Shown in pieces: positions 1 to 5,143 of a DNA stretch of 5,143 bases. The stretch is taken from assembly GCA_003540955.1 (NCBI GenBank), contig DPMX01000334.1, forward strand, positions 1,073 through 6,215, written 5' to 3'. The position numbers and the translations under genes are program-made. The notes below the pieces were generated by a model, which saw nothing but the letters and a program-made list of their open reading frames with translations, searched no databases and was not told where the DNA came from. Source of the stretch: Gammaproteobacteria bacterium (lineage in GTDB: Bacteria; Pseudomonadota; Gammaproteobacteria; Ga0077536). Positions within the stretch are counted from its first letter, which is position 1, and every line of letters begins with the position of its first letter.

Positions 1-156
1 AGTTTTGGTGGGTGGAAGAGATCTTTGTTCGGTGATCTTTATGCCTATGGTCCGGACAGTGTGCGTTTTTACACACGGCGTAAGACGGTCACTCAGCGCT
101 GGCCTGCAGGTGGTGTGCGAGAAACGGCGCAATACGCGTTCCCAAAAACCAATTAA
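1..156 (+). CDS. mmsA: Methylmalonate-semialdehyde dehydrogenase (CoA-acylating), C-terminal fragment
   Basis: Frame 1 is open from the window edge to TAA at 154-156 and encodes the last 51 residues of a protein. It begins SFGGWKRSLFGDLYAYGPDS, continues with VRFYTRRKTVTQRWP at about residues 21-35, and ends AFPKTN. The FGGWK-S-FG-L motif followed by (V/G)xFYTRRK and T-RWP is the conserved C-terminus of the MmsA/IolA branch of the aldehyde dehydrogenase superfamily. These enzymes oxidise methylmalonate or malonate semialdehyde with NAD+ and CoA to propionyl-CoA or acetyl-CoA in valine, inositol or beta-alanine breakdown; they are cytosolic. The family is about 500 residues long, so roughly 450 residues, including the catalytic Cys, lie outside the window. 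The next gene follows after 43 bp on the same strand, with no visible terminator between them. The family is fairly sure; the physiological substrate cannot be decided from the tail. Confidence 0.88.
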   Translation, partial: SFGGWKRSLFGDLYAYGPDSVRFYTRRKTVTQRWPAGGVRETAQYAFPKTN

Positions 157-186
157 AAAGTGACGAGGTATCTATTCCCTAGAATT

Positions 187-190
187 GGAG
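187..190 (+). promoter_or_regulatory. Ribosome binding site that decides the start of the LuxA-like gene
   Basis: GGAG lies 9 nt before the ATG at 200. The same frame also offers a TTG at 185, but that codon sits on the Shine-Dalgarno sequence itself and has nothing comparable upstream. The ATG is therefore the better start, and it also gives the MKFG N-terminus usual for luciferase-like proteins. Confidence 0.7.
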
Positions 191-199
191 AGCTCGCGC

Positions 200-1204
200 A
201 TGAAATTTGGTGTATTTGATCACTTAGATCGCAGTGGTTTGGAATTGGCGCAACAATTTCGTGATCGGTTGACACTTGTTGAAGCCTACGACCGTGCTGG
301 ATTCTATGCTTATCATCTGGCTGAACATCACGGTACGCCGCTTGGAATTGGTTCCGCGCCGAGCGTATTTCTTGCTGCTGTCTCGGAGCGTACGGAAACA
401 TTACGTTTTGGTCCCATGGTATACACTCTTAGTATTTACCACCCTCTACGCGCCATCGAAGAAATTTGTATGCTCGATCAACTCAGTAGTGGTCGGTTGG
501 AGGTTGGTGTTGGTCGCGGTGTGTCACCAATCGAGATGGGTTTCTACGGTGTCGGTGACGACTCGAGAGAAAAATACGAAGAAGTGATTAGCATTGTTCT
601 ACAGGGGTTGGTGTCTGAACGGCTTAATTACTCTGGTAAATATTTCTCCTTCAAAGATGTTCCCCTCGAACTTAGACCGTATCAACGGCCATATCCGCCA
701 TTATGGTATGGGATTGGACAGCCCGATCGGGTTATACCCGCGGTTGCCAACAAAATGAACATCATAACGAATGGGGTCGCGAAAGTAGTGCGGGTTACAA
801 CTGATCGCTTTAAGGCCGAATGGGCTGAAAGCAAGTTCGCTCAAGAACCATTTCCATTCATCGGAATGAGCCGACATATCGTAATCGCTAGGACTGAAAA
901 AGAGGCAATCAAATGGGCAGCACCGGCATATGAGAAATGGTGGACTAGCCTATTACACCTTTGGCGCATCCATAATATCGAGATACCAGTAAGTTTTCCT
1001 GAAACATTTGATCAAGCAAAGAGCGAAGGGCATTGTATCGTTGGCACGGCGTCAATAGTGCGCGAGTTACTTGAGCAGCAAATCGAAGAGGCTGGGGTGA
1101 ATTATTTACTCTGCCGCCTTGCTTTTGGTGACCTCCCGCTCTCGGTATCGATGCAATCTGTAGCGTTTATGCAAAGTGATGTTATGCCCGCGTTTTCGGT
1201 CTAG
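200..1204 (+). CDS. LLM-class flavin-dependent oxidoreductase (LuxA-like, single domain)
   Basis: A 334-residue protein of the bacterial luciferase-like monooxygenase superfamily, a cytosolic TIM-barrel enzyme using reduced FMN (or F420 in some branches) and O2. The N-terminus MKFGVF is the first barrel strand. LAEHHG at residues 40-45 aligns with the EHH of LuxA, so His43 sits where LuxA has its catalytic His44. LDQLSSGRLEVGVGRG at 92-107 is the classic LLM signature; Gly105 replaces the reactive LuxA Cys106, as in most non-luminous relatives. PPLWYG at 166-171 is the strand that often contacts flavin phosphate. Length is normal for a LuxA-like monomer and no signal peptide is visible. The gene follows the mmsA tail by 43 bp and converges on the hydrolase gene. 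It belongs to a different subfamily from the NtaA-like enzyme in this window. The superfamily is certain by motif; substrate and cofactor choice are unknown, and the partner flavin reductase is not here. Confidence 0.92.
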   Translation: MKFGVFDHLDRSGLELAQQFRDRLTLVEAYDRAGFYAYHLAEHHGTPLGIGSAPSVFLAAVSERTETLRFGPMVYTLSIYHPLRAIEEICMLDQLSSGRLEVGVGRGVSPIEMGFYGVGDDSREKYEEVISIVLQGLVSERLNYSGKYFSFKDVPLELRPYQRPYPPLWYGIGQPDRVIPAVANKMNIITNGVAKVVRVTTDRFKAEWAESKFAQEPFPFIGMSRHIVIARTEKEAIKWAAPAYEKWWTSLLHLWRIHNIEIPVSFPETFDQAKSEGHCIVGTASIVRELLEQQIEEAGVNYLLCRLAFGDLPLSVSMQSVAFMQSDVMPAFSV

Positions 1205-1435
1205 GATGTCCTTGCCGGGCTGGCACATAAAGACACTAAAATCGCTAGACGCAATTTAAAGGCTGTCGGTCTCGTTAAACCAATCCAATTGTACCGCGAA
1301 ATTTAGATTACGAGTTACTAATCAAGTGATGATTGCTTTGGACAACTAATCTGGGTAATGGTTTACGTGTGCAGAGCGAATCCTCTAGAACTGAGTTACT
1401 ACAGATAAATTTCCTATCAATATTTCCGAGTGAGT
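1205..1435. other. Convergent intergenic region, no supported gene
   Basis: This gap separates the 3' ends of the LuxA-like gene (+) and the hydrolase gene (-). It is richer in A and T than its neighbours. No good intrinsic terminator is visible: the hairpins I can find are short and lack a T-run on the appropriate strand. The frame of the upstream gene stays open for 34 more codons after its TAG, until another TAG at 1307-1309, but the translation resembles no family I recognise. A 9-bp direct repeat, GAGTTACTA, occurs at 1312-1320 and 1393-1401. Open frames running from here into the hydrolase gene on the + strand look like shadows of that gene. Confidence 0.6.
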
Positions 1436-1443
1436 CTACTCGG
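1426..1443. repeat. Short inverted repeat at the hydrolase stop codon
   Basis: CCGAGT (1426-1431) and ACTCGG (1438-1443) are perfect 6-bp arms around a 6-nt loop, GAGTCT. The hydrolase stop codon (1436-1438, minus strand) lies at the edge of the loop. The hairpin could protect a transcript 3' end or contribute to bidirectional termination of the convergent genes. However, the stem is short and neither strand shows the T-run of an intrinsic terminator, so terminator function is only a possibility. Confidence 0.35.
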
Positions 1444-2332
1444 TGTGCTCTCGCACGAAGGATCCGAGTTCTTCAATGGCCGCCTGGCCTTCATCAAGCC
1501 GACTGGCGAAAATCTGCCACACGTGGATTTGACCTTTCCATTCACGTAATGTCACGTCGACCCCGGCTTGGATAGCCTTGTCGGCCATGCGTGAAGAGTC
1601 GTCAAACAAGATTTCCCGCTCACCGACTTGGATGAGTAAGGGCGGCAAACCATCTAGCTCGGAGTATATCGGAGCTGCCAACGGATGTCGGAGATCGGCG
1701 CCAGCAAGGTAGGCCAGTGCCATTTTAAGGTCGAGGTCCTGGCGAACCATGGGGTCAATTTCGGCACGAGAAGTGATGGAGTCGCCGGTACCTTCGAACT
1801 CTACCCAGGGCGAGAGTGGAGTCGCGCAGGCAGGGAGTGGATCGCCGGCGTCTCGAAGCGATACGAGGGTGGAAAAGGTTAGTCCTCCTCCAGCTGAGTC
1901 GCCTCCTATTGCAATGTTCTGTGGTTGAATGCCTTCTTGGAGCAGCCATCGATATGCTGCGATTGAATCTTCCAGGGCTGCGGGGAAAGGGTTTTCGGGG
2001 GCTAATCGGTAATCGAGCGCGAGTACGCGCGCTTGAGCTTCACGCGAAAACCGTTCGCACATGTCGCGGTGTGAATTGACCGAGCCCATGATATAGCCAC
2101 CGCCGTGCAGATACACGATCACACGATCGGATCTGGCATCCGGTGCCGTTATCCACTCCGCGGCAACGCCACCGGCGTCTACCGGTTCCGACACGGCCCC
2201 TACTGTGTACTCTACCTCCGAGAATAGACCGTCCCAGCCTTTTCGCATCACGTCCAGGGGCGTGTCGTCATCCCATGCCCCAAATGTCCTAGAGATATCG
2301 CTAATAATTTGATCAAGCTGTGCTTGGGACAT
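1436..2332 (-). CDS. Alpha/beta hydrolase, HSL (family IV) esterase
   Basis: A 298-residue serine hydrolase of the bacterial hormone-sensitive-lipase family, which hydrolyses short-chain esters, lactones or related carbonyl compounds. The oxyanion-hole motif HGGGY is at residues 76-80, LDYRLAPE at 106-113, and the nucleophile elbow GDSAGGG at 144-150 with Ser146. The acid segment reads VGEREILFDD at 236-245, with Glu240 where many members carry Asp. The catalytic His is His270 in the segment IHVWQ. The N-terminal 40 residues match the cap region of this family. No signal peptide is seen, so it is probably cytosolic. The ATG at 2332 is preceded by GAGG (2343-2340) with a 7-nt spacer. It lies 44 bp downstream of the NtaA-like gene on the same strand and is probably the second gene of that operon, perhaps acting on an ester or lactone made by the monooxygenase. 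Specificity is not predictable; family confidence is high. Confidence 0.93.
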   Translation of the reverse strand: MSQAQLDQIISDISRTFGAWDDDTPLDVMRKGWDGLFSEVEYTVGAVSEPVDAGGVAAEWITAPDARSDRVIVYLHGGGYIMGSVNSHRDMCERFSREAQARVLALDYRLAPENPFPAALEDSIAAYRWLLQEGIQPQNIAIGGDSAGGGLTFSTLVSLRDAGDPLPACATPLSPWVEFEGTGDSITSRAEIDPMVRQDLDLKMALAYLAGADLRHPLAAPIYSELDGLPPLLIQVGEREILFDDSSRMADKAIQAGVDVTLREWKGQIHVWQIFASRLDEGQAAIEELGSFVREHTE

Positions 2333-2376
2333 ATCTCAACCTCAGTTGTATTTTAGATATAATGCTAGCCTTATTC

Positions 2377-3699
2377 TTAAAATTTGTCAGCGGGTCGCTT
2401 CAAGCCAAGATTCTCTCGCAAAGTGCCACCTTCATACTCAGTGCGAAACAATCCGCGCCGTTGTAGTTCGGGAATGACTTTATCGACAAAATCATCGAGT
2501 CCTTGTGGCAAATAGGGAAACATGATGTTGAAACCGTCGCAGCCCCAGGATTCAAACCACTCCTCCATTTTGTCAGCAATCGTTAACGCTGTTCCAACGA
2601 TTTCGAGCGTGCTGAAACTGCTGCCGACATACTGGGCTAGTTGGCGGATAGTGAGATCGTCGCGTTTCGCCATGTTGATTAATTTTTGTCTACCGCTTCT
2701 ACTGGCGTTGCTTTCGGCGATCGCTGGCAATGGTCCGTCGAGGTTGAAATTTGACACATCTGTTCCGAGTAGCACTGATAGGGTTGCAATACCGCTGTCG
2801 GGGTGGACCAGGCTATCGAGCCGAGCTTTTTTGGCTTTTGCCTCGGAAATAGAATCCCCTACGACGACGAATGCGCCCGGTAGGATCTTGAGTGCGGTAT
2901 CCTCGCGCCCATACTGACGCATACGACTTCGCACGTCCGCATAATAGGTTTTTGCGTCATTGAGGTTATTGGCGCCGCCAAATACAAGTTCGGCGGTCTC
3001 GGCGGCTAACTGCCGACCGGCTTCGGATGCACCAGCCTGCACAATTACGGGCCAGCCTTGAATCGGCCGCGCAATGTTTAGTGGTCCACGGACACTAAGA
3101 TGTGGCCCTTTATGATTTAGCAGGCGAAGTTTGTTTGGGTCGAAATACATTCCCGTAGCCTGATCGCGAGTGAATGCATCGTCTCCCCAACTGTCCCAAA
3201 GGCCAGTGACCACGTCGAAGAACTCACGGGCCCTGACATAGCGCTCGTCGTGATCCATATGTTGTTCAAAGCCAAAGTTTAAAGCTTCGTCCGGGTTAGT
3301 CGACGTTACAACATTCCAACCGGCACGCCCGCCGCTTATATGATCAAGCGAAGCAAATTTACGAGCGACGTGATACGGTTCGTTATAGGTCGTTGATGCG
3401 GTTGCGACGAGACCAATGTGTTTGGTAGTAACTGCTAGAGCGGGTAATAACGTTAGCGGATCGAAGGATGAAACGGTAGCACTGCGTTTTAGAGCCTCTA
3501 TCGGCATATTCATTACGGCGAGATGATCAGCCATGAAAAAAGCGTCAAAACGTCCGCGCTCTAGAGTCGCAATAAATCTTTGGTAGTGGCCGAAATTAAA
3601 GTTAGCGTCGGCAAACGAACCCGGATAACGCCACGCTGCGGTATGAATACTAACCGGTCGCATGAACGCACCAAGTCGTAGTTGCTCGTCGCGAGTCAA
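2377..3699 (-). CDS. NtaA/SnaA/DszA-family FMN-dependent monooxygenase
   Basis: A 440-residue LLM-class monooxygenase of the group that includes nitrilotriacetate monooxygenase NtaA, EDTA monooxygenase EmoA, pristinamycin SnaA and dibenzothiophene-sulfone DszA. These use FMNH2 from a separate reductase, plus O2, to cleave C-N or C-S bonds or oxidise amines. Visible signatures are LGAF at residues 9-12, AAWRYP at 21-26, FDAFFMADH at 51-59, ISGGRAGWNVVTS at 121-133, WPVIVQAGASEAGRQLAAE near 216-234, and the C-terminal EYEGGTLRENLGL then RP close to the end. The frame extends to an ATG at 3957, but the extra 86 residues look unlike the family and overlap the divergent oxidase gene. TTG at 3699-3697, four bases behind GGAGG, gives MTRDEQLRLGAF and the usual family length. 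It is the first gene of a probable operon with the esterase. The substrate is unknown; the required flavin reductase is absent from the window. Confidence 0.92.
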   Translation of the reverse strand: MTRDEQLRLGAFMRPVSIHTAAWRYPGSFADANFNFGHYQRFIATLERGRFDAFFMADHLAVMNMPIEALKRSATVSSFDPLTLLPALAVTTKHIGLVATASTTYNEPYHVARKFASLDHISGGRAGWNVVTSTNPDEALNFGFEQHMDHDERYVRAREFFDVVTGLWDSWGDDAFTRDQATGMYFDPNKLRLLNHKGPHLSVRGPLNIARPIQGWPVIVQAGASEAGRQLAAETAELVFGGANNLNDAKTYYADVRSRMRQYGREDTALKILPGAFVVVGDSISEAKAKKARLDSLVHPDSGIATLSVLLGTDVSNFNLDGPLPAIAESNASRSGRQKLINMAKRDDLTIRQLAQYVGSSFSTLEIVGTALTIADKMEEWFESWGCDGFNIMFPYLPQGLDDFVDKVIPELQRRGLFRTEYEGGTLRENLGLKRPADKF

Positions 3700-3703
3700 G
3701 AGC

Positions 3704-3708
3704 CCTCC
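3704..3708 (-). promoter_or_regulatory. Ribosome binding site supporting the TTG start of the NtaA-like gene
   Basis: On the minus strand this reads GGAGG (GGAGGG including 3703), a strong Shine-Dalgarno sequence. It ends 4 nt before the TTG at 3699, a short but workable spacing. It is the strongest such sequence near the conserved N-terminus and is the main reason for choosing 3699 over the ATG at 3957. Confidence 0.65.
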
Positions 3709-3720
3709 AAAATCGATTAT

Positions 3721-3741
3721 GTCCAGAGGTAAAGTATGGAC
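3721..3741. promoter_or_regulatory. Dyad GTCCA-N11-TGGAC, possible operator
   Basis: Perfect 5-bp arms, GTCCA at 3721-3725 and TGGAC at 3737-3741, flank an 11-bp spacer in the untranslated leader of the NtaA-like gene. The centre-to-centre distance of 16 bp is longer than one helical turn. The position, just downstream of a candidate promoter, would suit a repressor. No regulator gene is in the window to match it to, and a dyad this short can arise by chance. Confidence 0.3.
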
Positions 3742-3760
3742 GCCAAAGAATTTTCCGCCA

Positions 3761-3789
3761 AGTAAAACTAACTTACTGCACGTAGACAA
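3761..3789 (-). promoter_or_regulatory. Candidate sigma-70-like promoter for the NtaA-like/esterase operon
   Basis: Read on the minus strand, TTGTCT (3789-3784) and TTTACT (3766-3761) each match the -35 and -10 consensus at 4 of 6 positions and are separated by exactly 17 bp. Transcription would start near 3754, giving a leader of about 55 nt. A short palindrome, AGTAA-N7-TTACT (3761-3777), overlaps the -10 box and spacer and could be a repressor site. Both matches are modest, so this is a proposal only. Confidence 0.3.
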
Positions 3790-3862
3790 TAGGTGGCAAA
3801 GTTGGCGATACTGCAAGCCTAAAATTGTTGGGTGCCATAGAATAGAGTGGATTTTGGGGTAA

Positions 3863-5143
3863 ATGTTAAGTGAACGCTCGCCTATAACTTTCGCCGATCC
3901 ATTACCTAGTGCAGTTGACGTAGTCATCGTTGGTGCTGGGGTGATTGGTGTATCCACTGCTTGGTTCCTAGCTCAGCAGGGCGTTTCGGTCGTGATCTGC
4001 GAGAAAGGCCGCGTTGCTGGAGAACAATCCAGCCGTAACTGGGGCTGGATACGTAAGCACGGTCGCGATCAGGCAGAGTTACCCATTGTTATCGAGAGTA
4101 TTGAGCATTGGAAATCGATCGCGGCAGGACTAGATGAGGATATCGGTTTTGCTCAGCACGGCGTTGCATATCTGGCGGAAACTGACACCGAACTCGCTGA
4201 GCGTGAGCGATGGATAGCGATCGCGCGCGATTATGACCTTGATACGCGTATGTTAGGGGCAAGGGAGCTTGCAGAGATCATTACTGAGAGTTCATCCAAG
4301 TGGGTGGGGGCAAGCTTCACTTCTAGTGATGCACGTGCAGAACCGTTTGTCGCAGTGCCGGCGATCGCGAGGTCGTTGCGAAAAAAAGGGGTAGCGATAA
4401 CCGAAAATTGTGCGGTGCGTACGGTGGAAACTGCGGCGGGTGAAGTGGATGGTGTCGTAACCGAGCGTGGGGTTGTAAGATGCAACAACGTCGTGTGTGC
4501 TGGAGGTGCCTGGAGTTCGTCATTTTGCCGTAACCTGGGGTACGATTTCCCGCAATTAACAGTTCGCGCGACAGTGGCACGGACGACCGAGGCGCCCGAC
4601 ATTTTTCAGGGAAATGCGGCGAGCACCGGTCTCGCCTTTCGCCGTCGCGCTGATGGCGGTTACACGCTTGCAGCCAGCGGGAATTTCGAGCACTTCCTTG
4701 GTCGCGATAGCTTTCGCTACCTACCTGCATTTTTTCCAAGTATCGTCCGTTCACGTAAAGATATGTCACTCCGTATCGGTGATGGGTTAGTCGCTCGTCT
4801 ACGCGCAACCAGAAGTTGGTCAGGTAGTGACATCTCGCCATTTGAAACAACGCGTGTATTGAACCCGGATCCTTCACAGGTTGCGATTAGTGAGATTCGA
4901 AACCAGCTTAAGCGGCAGCTGCCATCCTTGGCGGATATTCCACTCGAGCAAGCATGGGCCGGAATGATTGATGCGACCCCCGATATCGTCCCCGTGATGG
5001 ATAGAGTAGAGGGATTACCGGGCCTATTTGTCGCCACAGGTTTCAGTGGGCATGGTTTCGGCATTGGGCCTGGGGCTGGGCGATTGATGGCTGACATGGT
5101 GCTGGGAAAACCGTTAGGCCATGATCTCAAACGCTTCCGATTG
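3863..5143 (+). CDS. DadA/SoxB-like FAD-dependent oxidoreductase, 3' end cut by window
   Basis: 427 codons are open to the window edge with no stop. Relatives are about 430-440 residues, so perhaps ten codons are missing. The protein is a D-amino-acid-oxidase-fold (COG0665) enzyme that dehydrogenates amino acids or secondary or tertiary amines to imines with FAD. The dinucleotide-binding motif VIVGAGVIG is at residues 21-29, with the ribose-binding acid Glu47. GEQSSRNWGW at 53-62 is a hallmark of the DadA-like subgroup. VCAGGAW lies mid-protein, and FVATGFSGHGFGIGPGAG at 389-406 is the C-terminal FAD-contacting motif. At AWAGMIDATPD (364-374) a Met stands about where monomeric sarcosine oxidase has the Cys that covalently holds FAD, so FAD is probably non-covalent. 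The ATG at 3863 immediately follows an in-frame TAA (3860-3862). GGGG at 3856-3859 is close, and GTGGA at 3847-3851 is a second candidate ribosome site. It is divergent from the monooxygenase operon and may act on the same pathway. The substrate is unknown. Confidence 0.92.
   Translation, partial: MLSERSPITFADPLPSAVDVVIVGAGVIGVSTAWFLAQQGVSVVICEKGRVAGEQSSRNWGWIRKHGRDQAELPIVIESIEHWKSIAAGLDEDIGFAQHGVAYLAETDTELAERERWIAIARDYDLDTRMLGARELAEIITESSSKWVGASFTSSDARAEPFVAVPAIARSLRKKGVAITENCAVRTVETAAGEVDGVVTERGVVRCNNVVCAGGAWSSSFCRNLGYDFPQLTVRATVARTTEAPDIFQGNAASTGLAFRRRADGGYTLAASGNFEHFLGRDSFRYLPAFFPSIVRSRKDMSLRIGDGLVARLRATRSWSGSDISPFETTRVLNPDPSQVAISEIRNQLKRQLPSLADIPLEQAWAGMIDATPDIVPVMDRVEGLPGLFVATGFSGHGFGIGPGAGRLMADMVLGKPLGHDLKRFRL

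Larger units (their letters stand above)
3700..3862. promoter_or_regulatory. Divergent intergenic region between the monooxygenase operon and the FAD oxidase
   Basis: This 163-bp non-coding stretch must carry the promoters for transcription in both directions. Besides the sites listed separately it has the hexamer CGCCAA twice in direct orientation (3741-3746 and 3756-3761, 15 bp apart) and once inverted (TTGGCG, 3802-3807). For the rightward gene, TAAAAT at 3820-3825 and TAGAAT at 3838-3843 look like -10 elements, but neither has a convincing -35 at proper spacing. The arrangement suggests that both transcripts may answer to one regulator, which is inference. Confidence 0.55.

Noticed and set aside
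1320..1334. Hairpin AATCA-AGTGA-TGATT as a terminator for the LuxA-like gene
   Set aside because: The stem is five mostly A-T pairs and is followed by GCTTTG, not a T-run, so it would be too weak.
1333..1575. + strand open frame of 80 codons reaching into the hydrolase gene
   Set aside because: It overlaps the conserved C-terminus of the hydrolase on the other strand, has no ribosome site I can see and has no recognisable similarity.
1685..2079. Small + strand frames of 65 and 87 codons inside the hydrolase gene
   Set aside because: They lie opposite the GDSAGG and HGGGY coding region of a clear enzyme, and their translations are low-complexity and Arg-rich, as expected from antisense reading.
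2358..2363. Perfect TATAAT on the + strand in the gap between hydrolase and monooxygenase genes
   Set aside because: There is no -35-like hexamer at 16-18 bp upstream (CTCAAC at 17 bp), and transcription would run antisense into the monooxygenase gene. It is probably just A/T-rich intergenic sequence.
3700..3957. 86-residue N-terminal extension of the NtaA-like monooxygenase
   Set aside because: It would overlap the divergent oxidase gene, lacks family similarity and makes the protein longer than usual. The TTG at 3699 with GGAGG explains the start better.
4231..5130. Minus-strand open frames of 123-184 codons within the FAD oxidase gene
   Set aside because: They are antisense shadows: the + strand encodes a continuous, motif-bearing oxidase through the whole stretch, and the antisense translations show no family features.

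Overview
The window is a dense stretch of bacterial chromosome with metabolic genes only. No RNA gene, mobile element or CRISPR array is visible. Base composition is near 50% GC by eye, starts are preceded by Shine-Dalgarno sequences, and gaps between same-strand genes are short. The protein families (methylmalonate-semialdehyde dehydrogenase, two luciferase-like flavin monooxygenases, an HSL-type esterase and a DadA/SoxB-type FAD oxidase) are typical of versatile heterotrophic Proteobacteria. They also occur in Actinobacteria, so the lineage is an inference and cannot be fixed from this sequence alone.

Layout, left to right: (1) 1-156 (+), the C-terminal tail of a CoA-acylating methylmalonate-semialdehyde dehydrogenase (mmsA type). 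(2) 200-1204 (+), a LuxA-like single-domain flavin-dependent oxidoreductase, 43 bp downstream and probably co-transcribed. (3) 1205-1435, a convergent gap with no convincing gene or terminator. (4) 1436-2332 (-), an alpha/beta hydrolase of the HSL esterase family. (5) 2377-3699 (-), an NtaA/SnaA/DszA-family flavin monooxygenase, 44 bp upstream of the hydrolase and very likely in one operon with it. (6) 3700-3862, a divergent promoter region with several short dyads and repeated hexamers. (7) 3863-5143 (+), a DadA-like FAD-dependent oxidoreductase cut by the window edge, probably only about ten codons before its end.

The monooxygenase frame stays open on the minus strand as far as an ATG at 3957, which would make it overlap the oxidase gene. 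I place the start instead at a TTG at 3699, directly behind a GGAGG. This gives 440 residues, the normal family length, and leaves a clean divergent intergenic region.

Together the genes look like part of an oxidative catabolic cluster. Two flavin monooxygenases of different subfamilies could activate or cleave C-N, C-S or C-C bonds. An FAD amine or amino-acid oxidase could act on a nitrogen-bearing intermediate, an esterase could hydrolyse an ester or lactone, and the semialdehyde dehydrogenase could feed a CoA thioester to central metabolism. That pathway is inference: the substrate is unknown, and no flavin reductase, transporter or regulator lies in the window.
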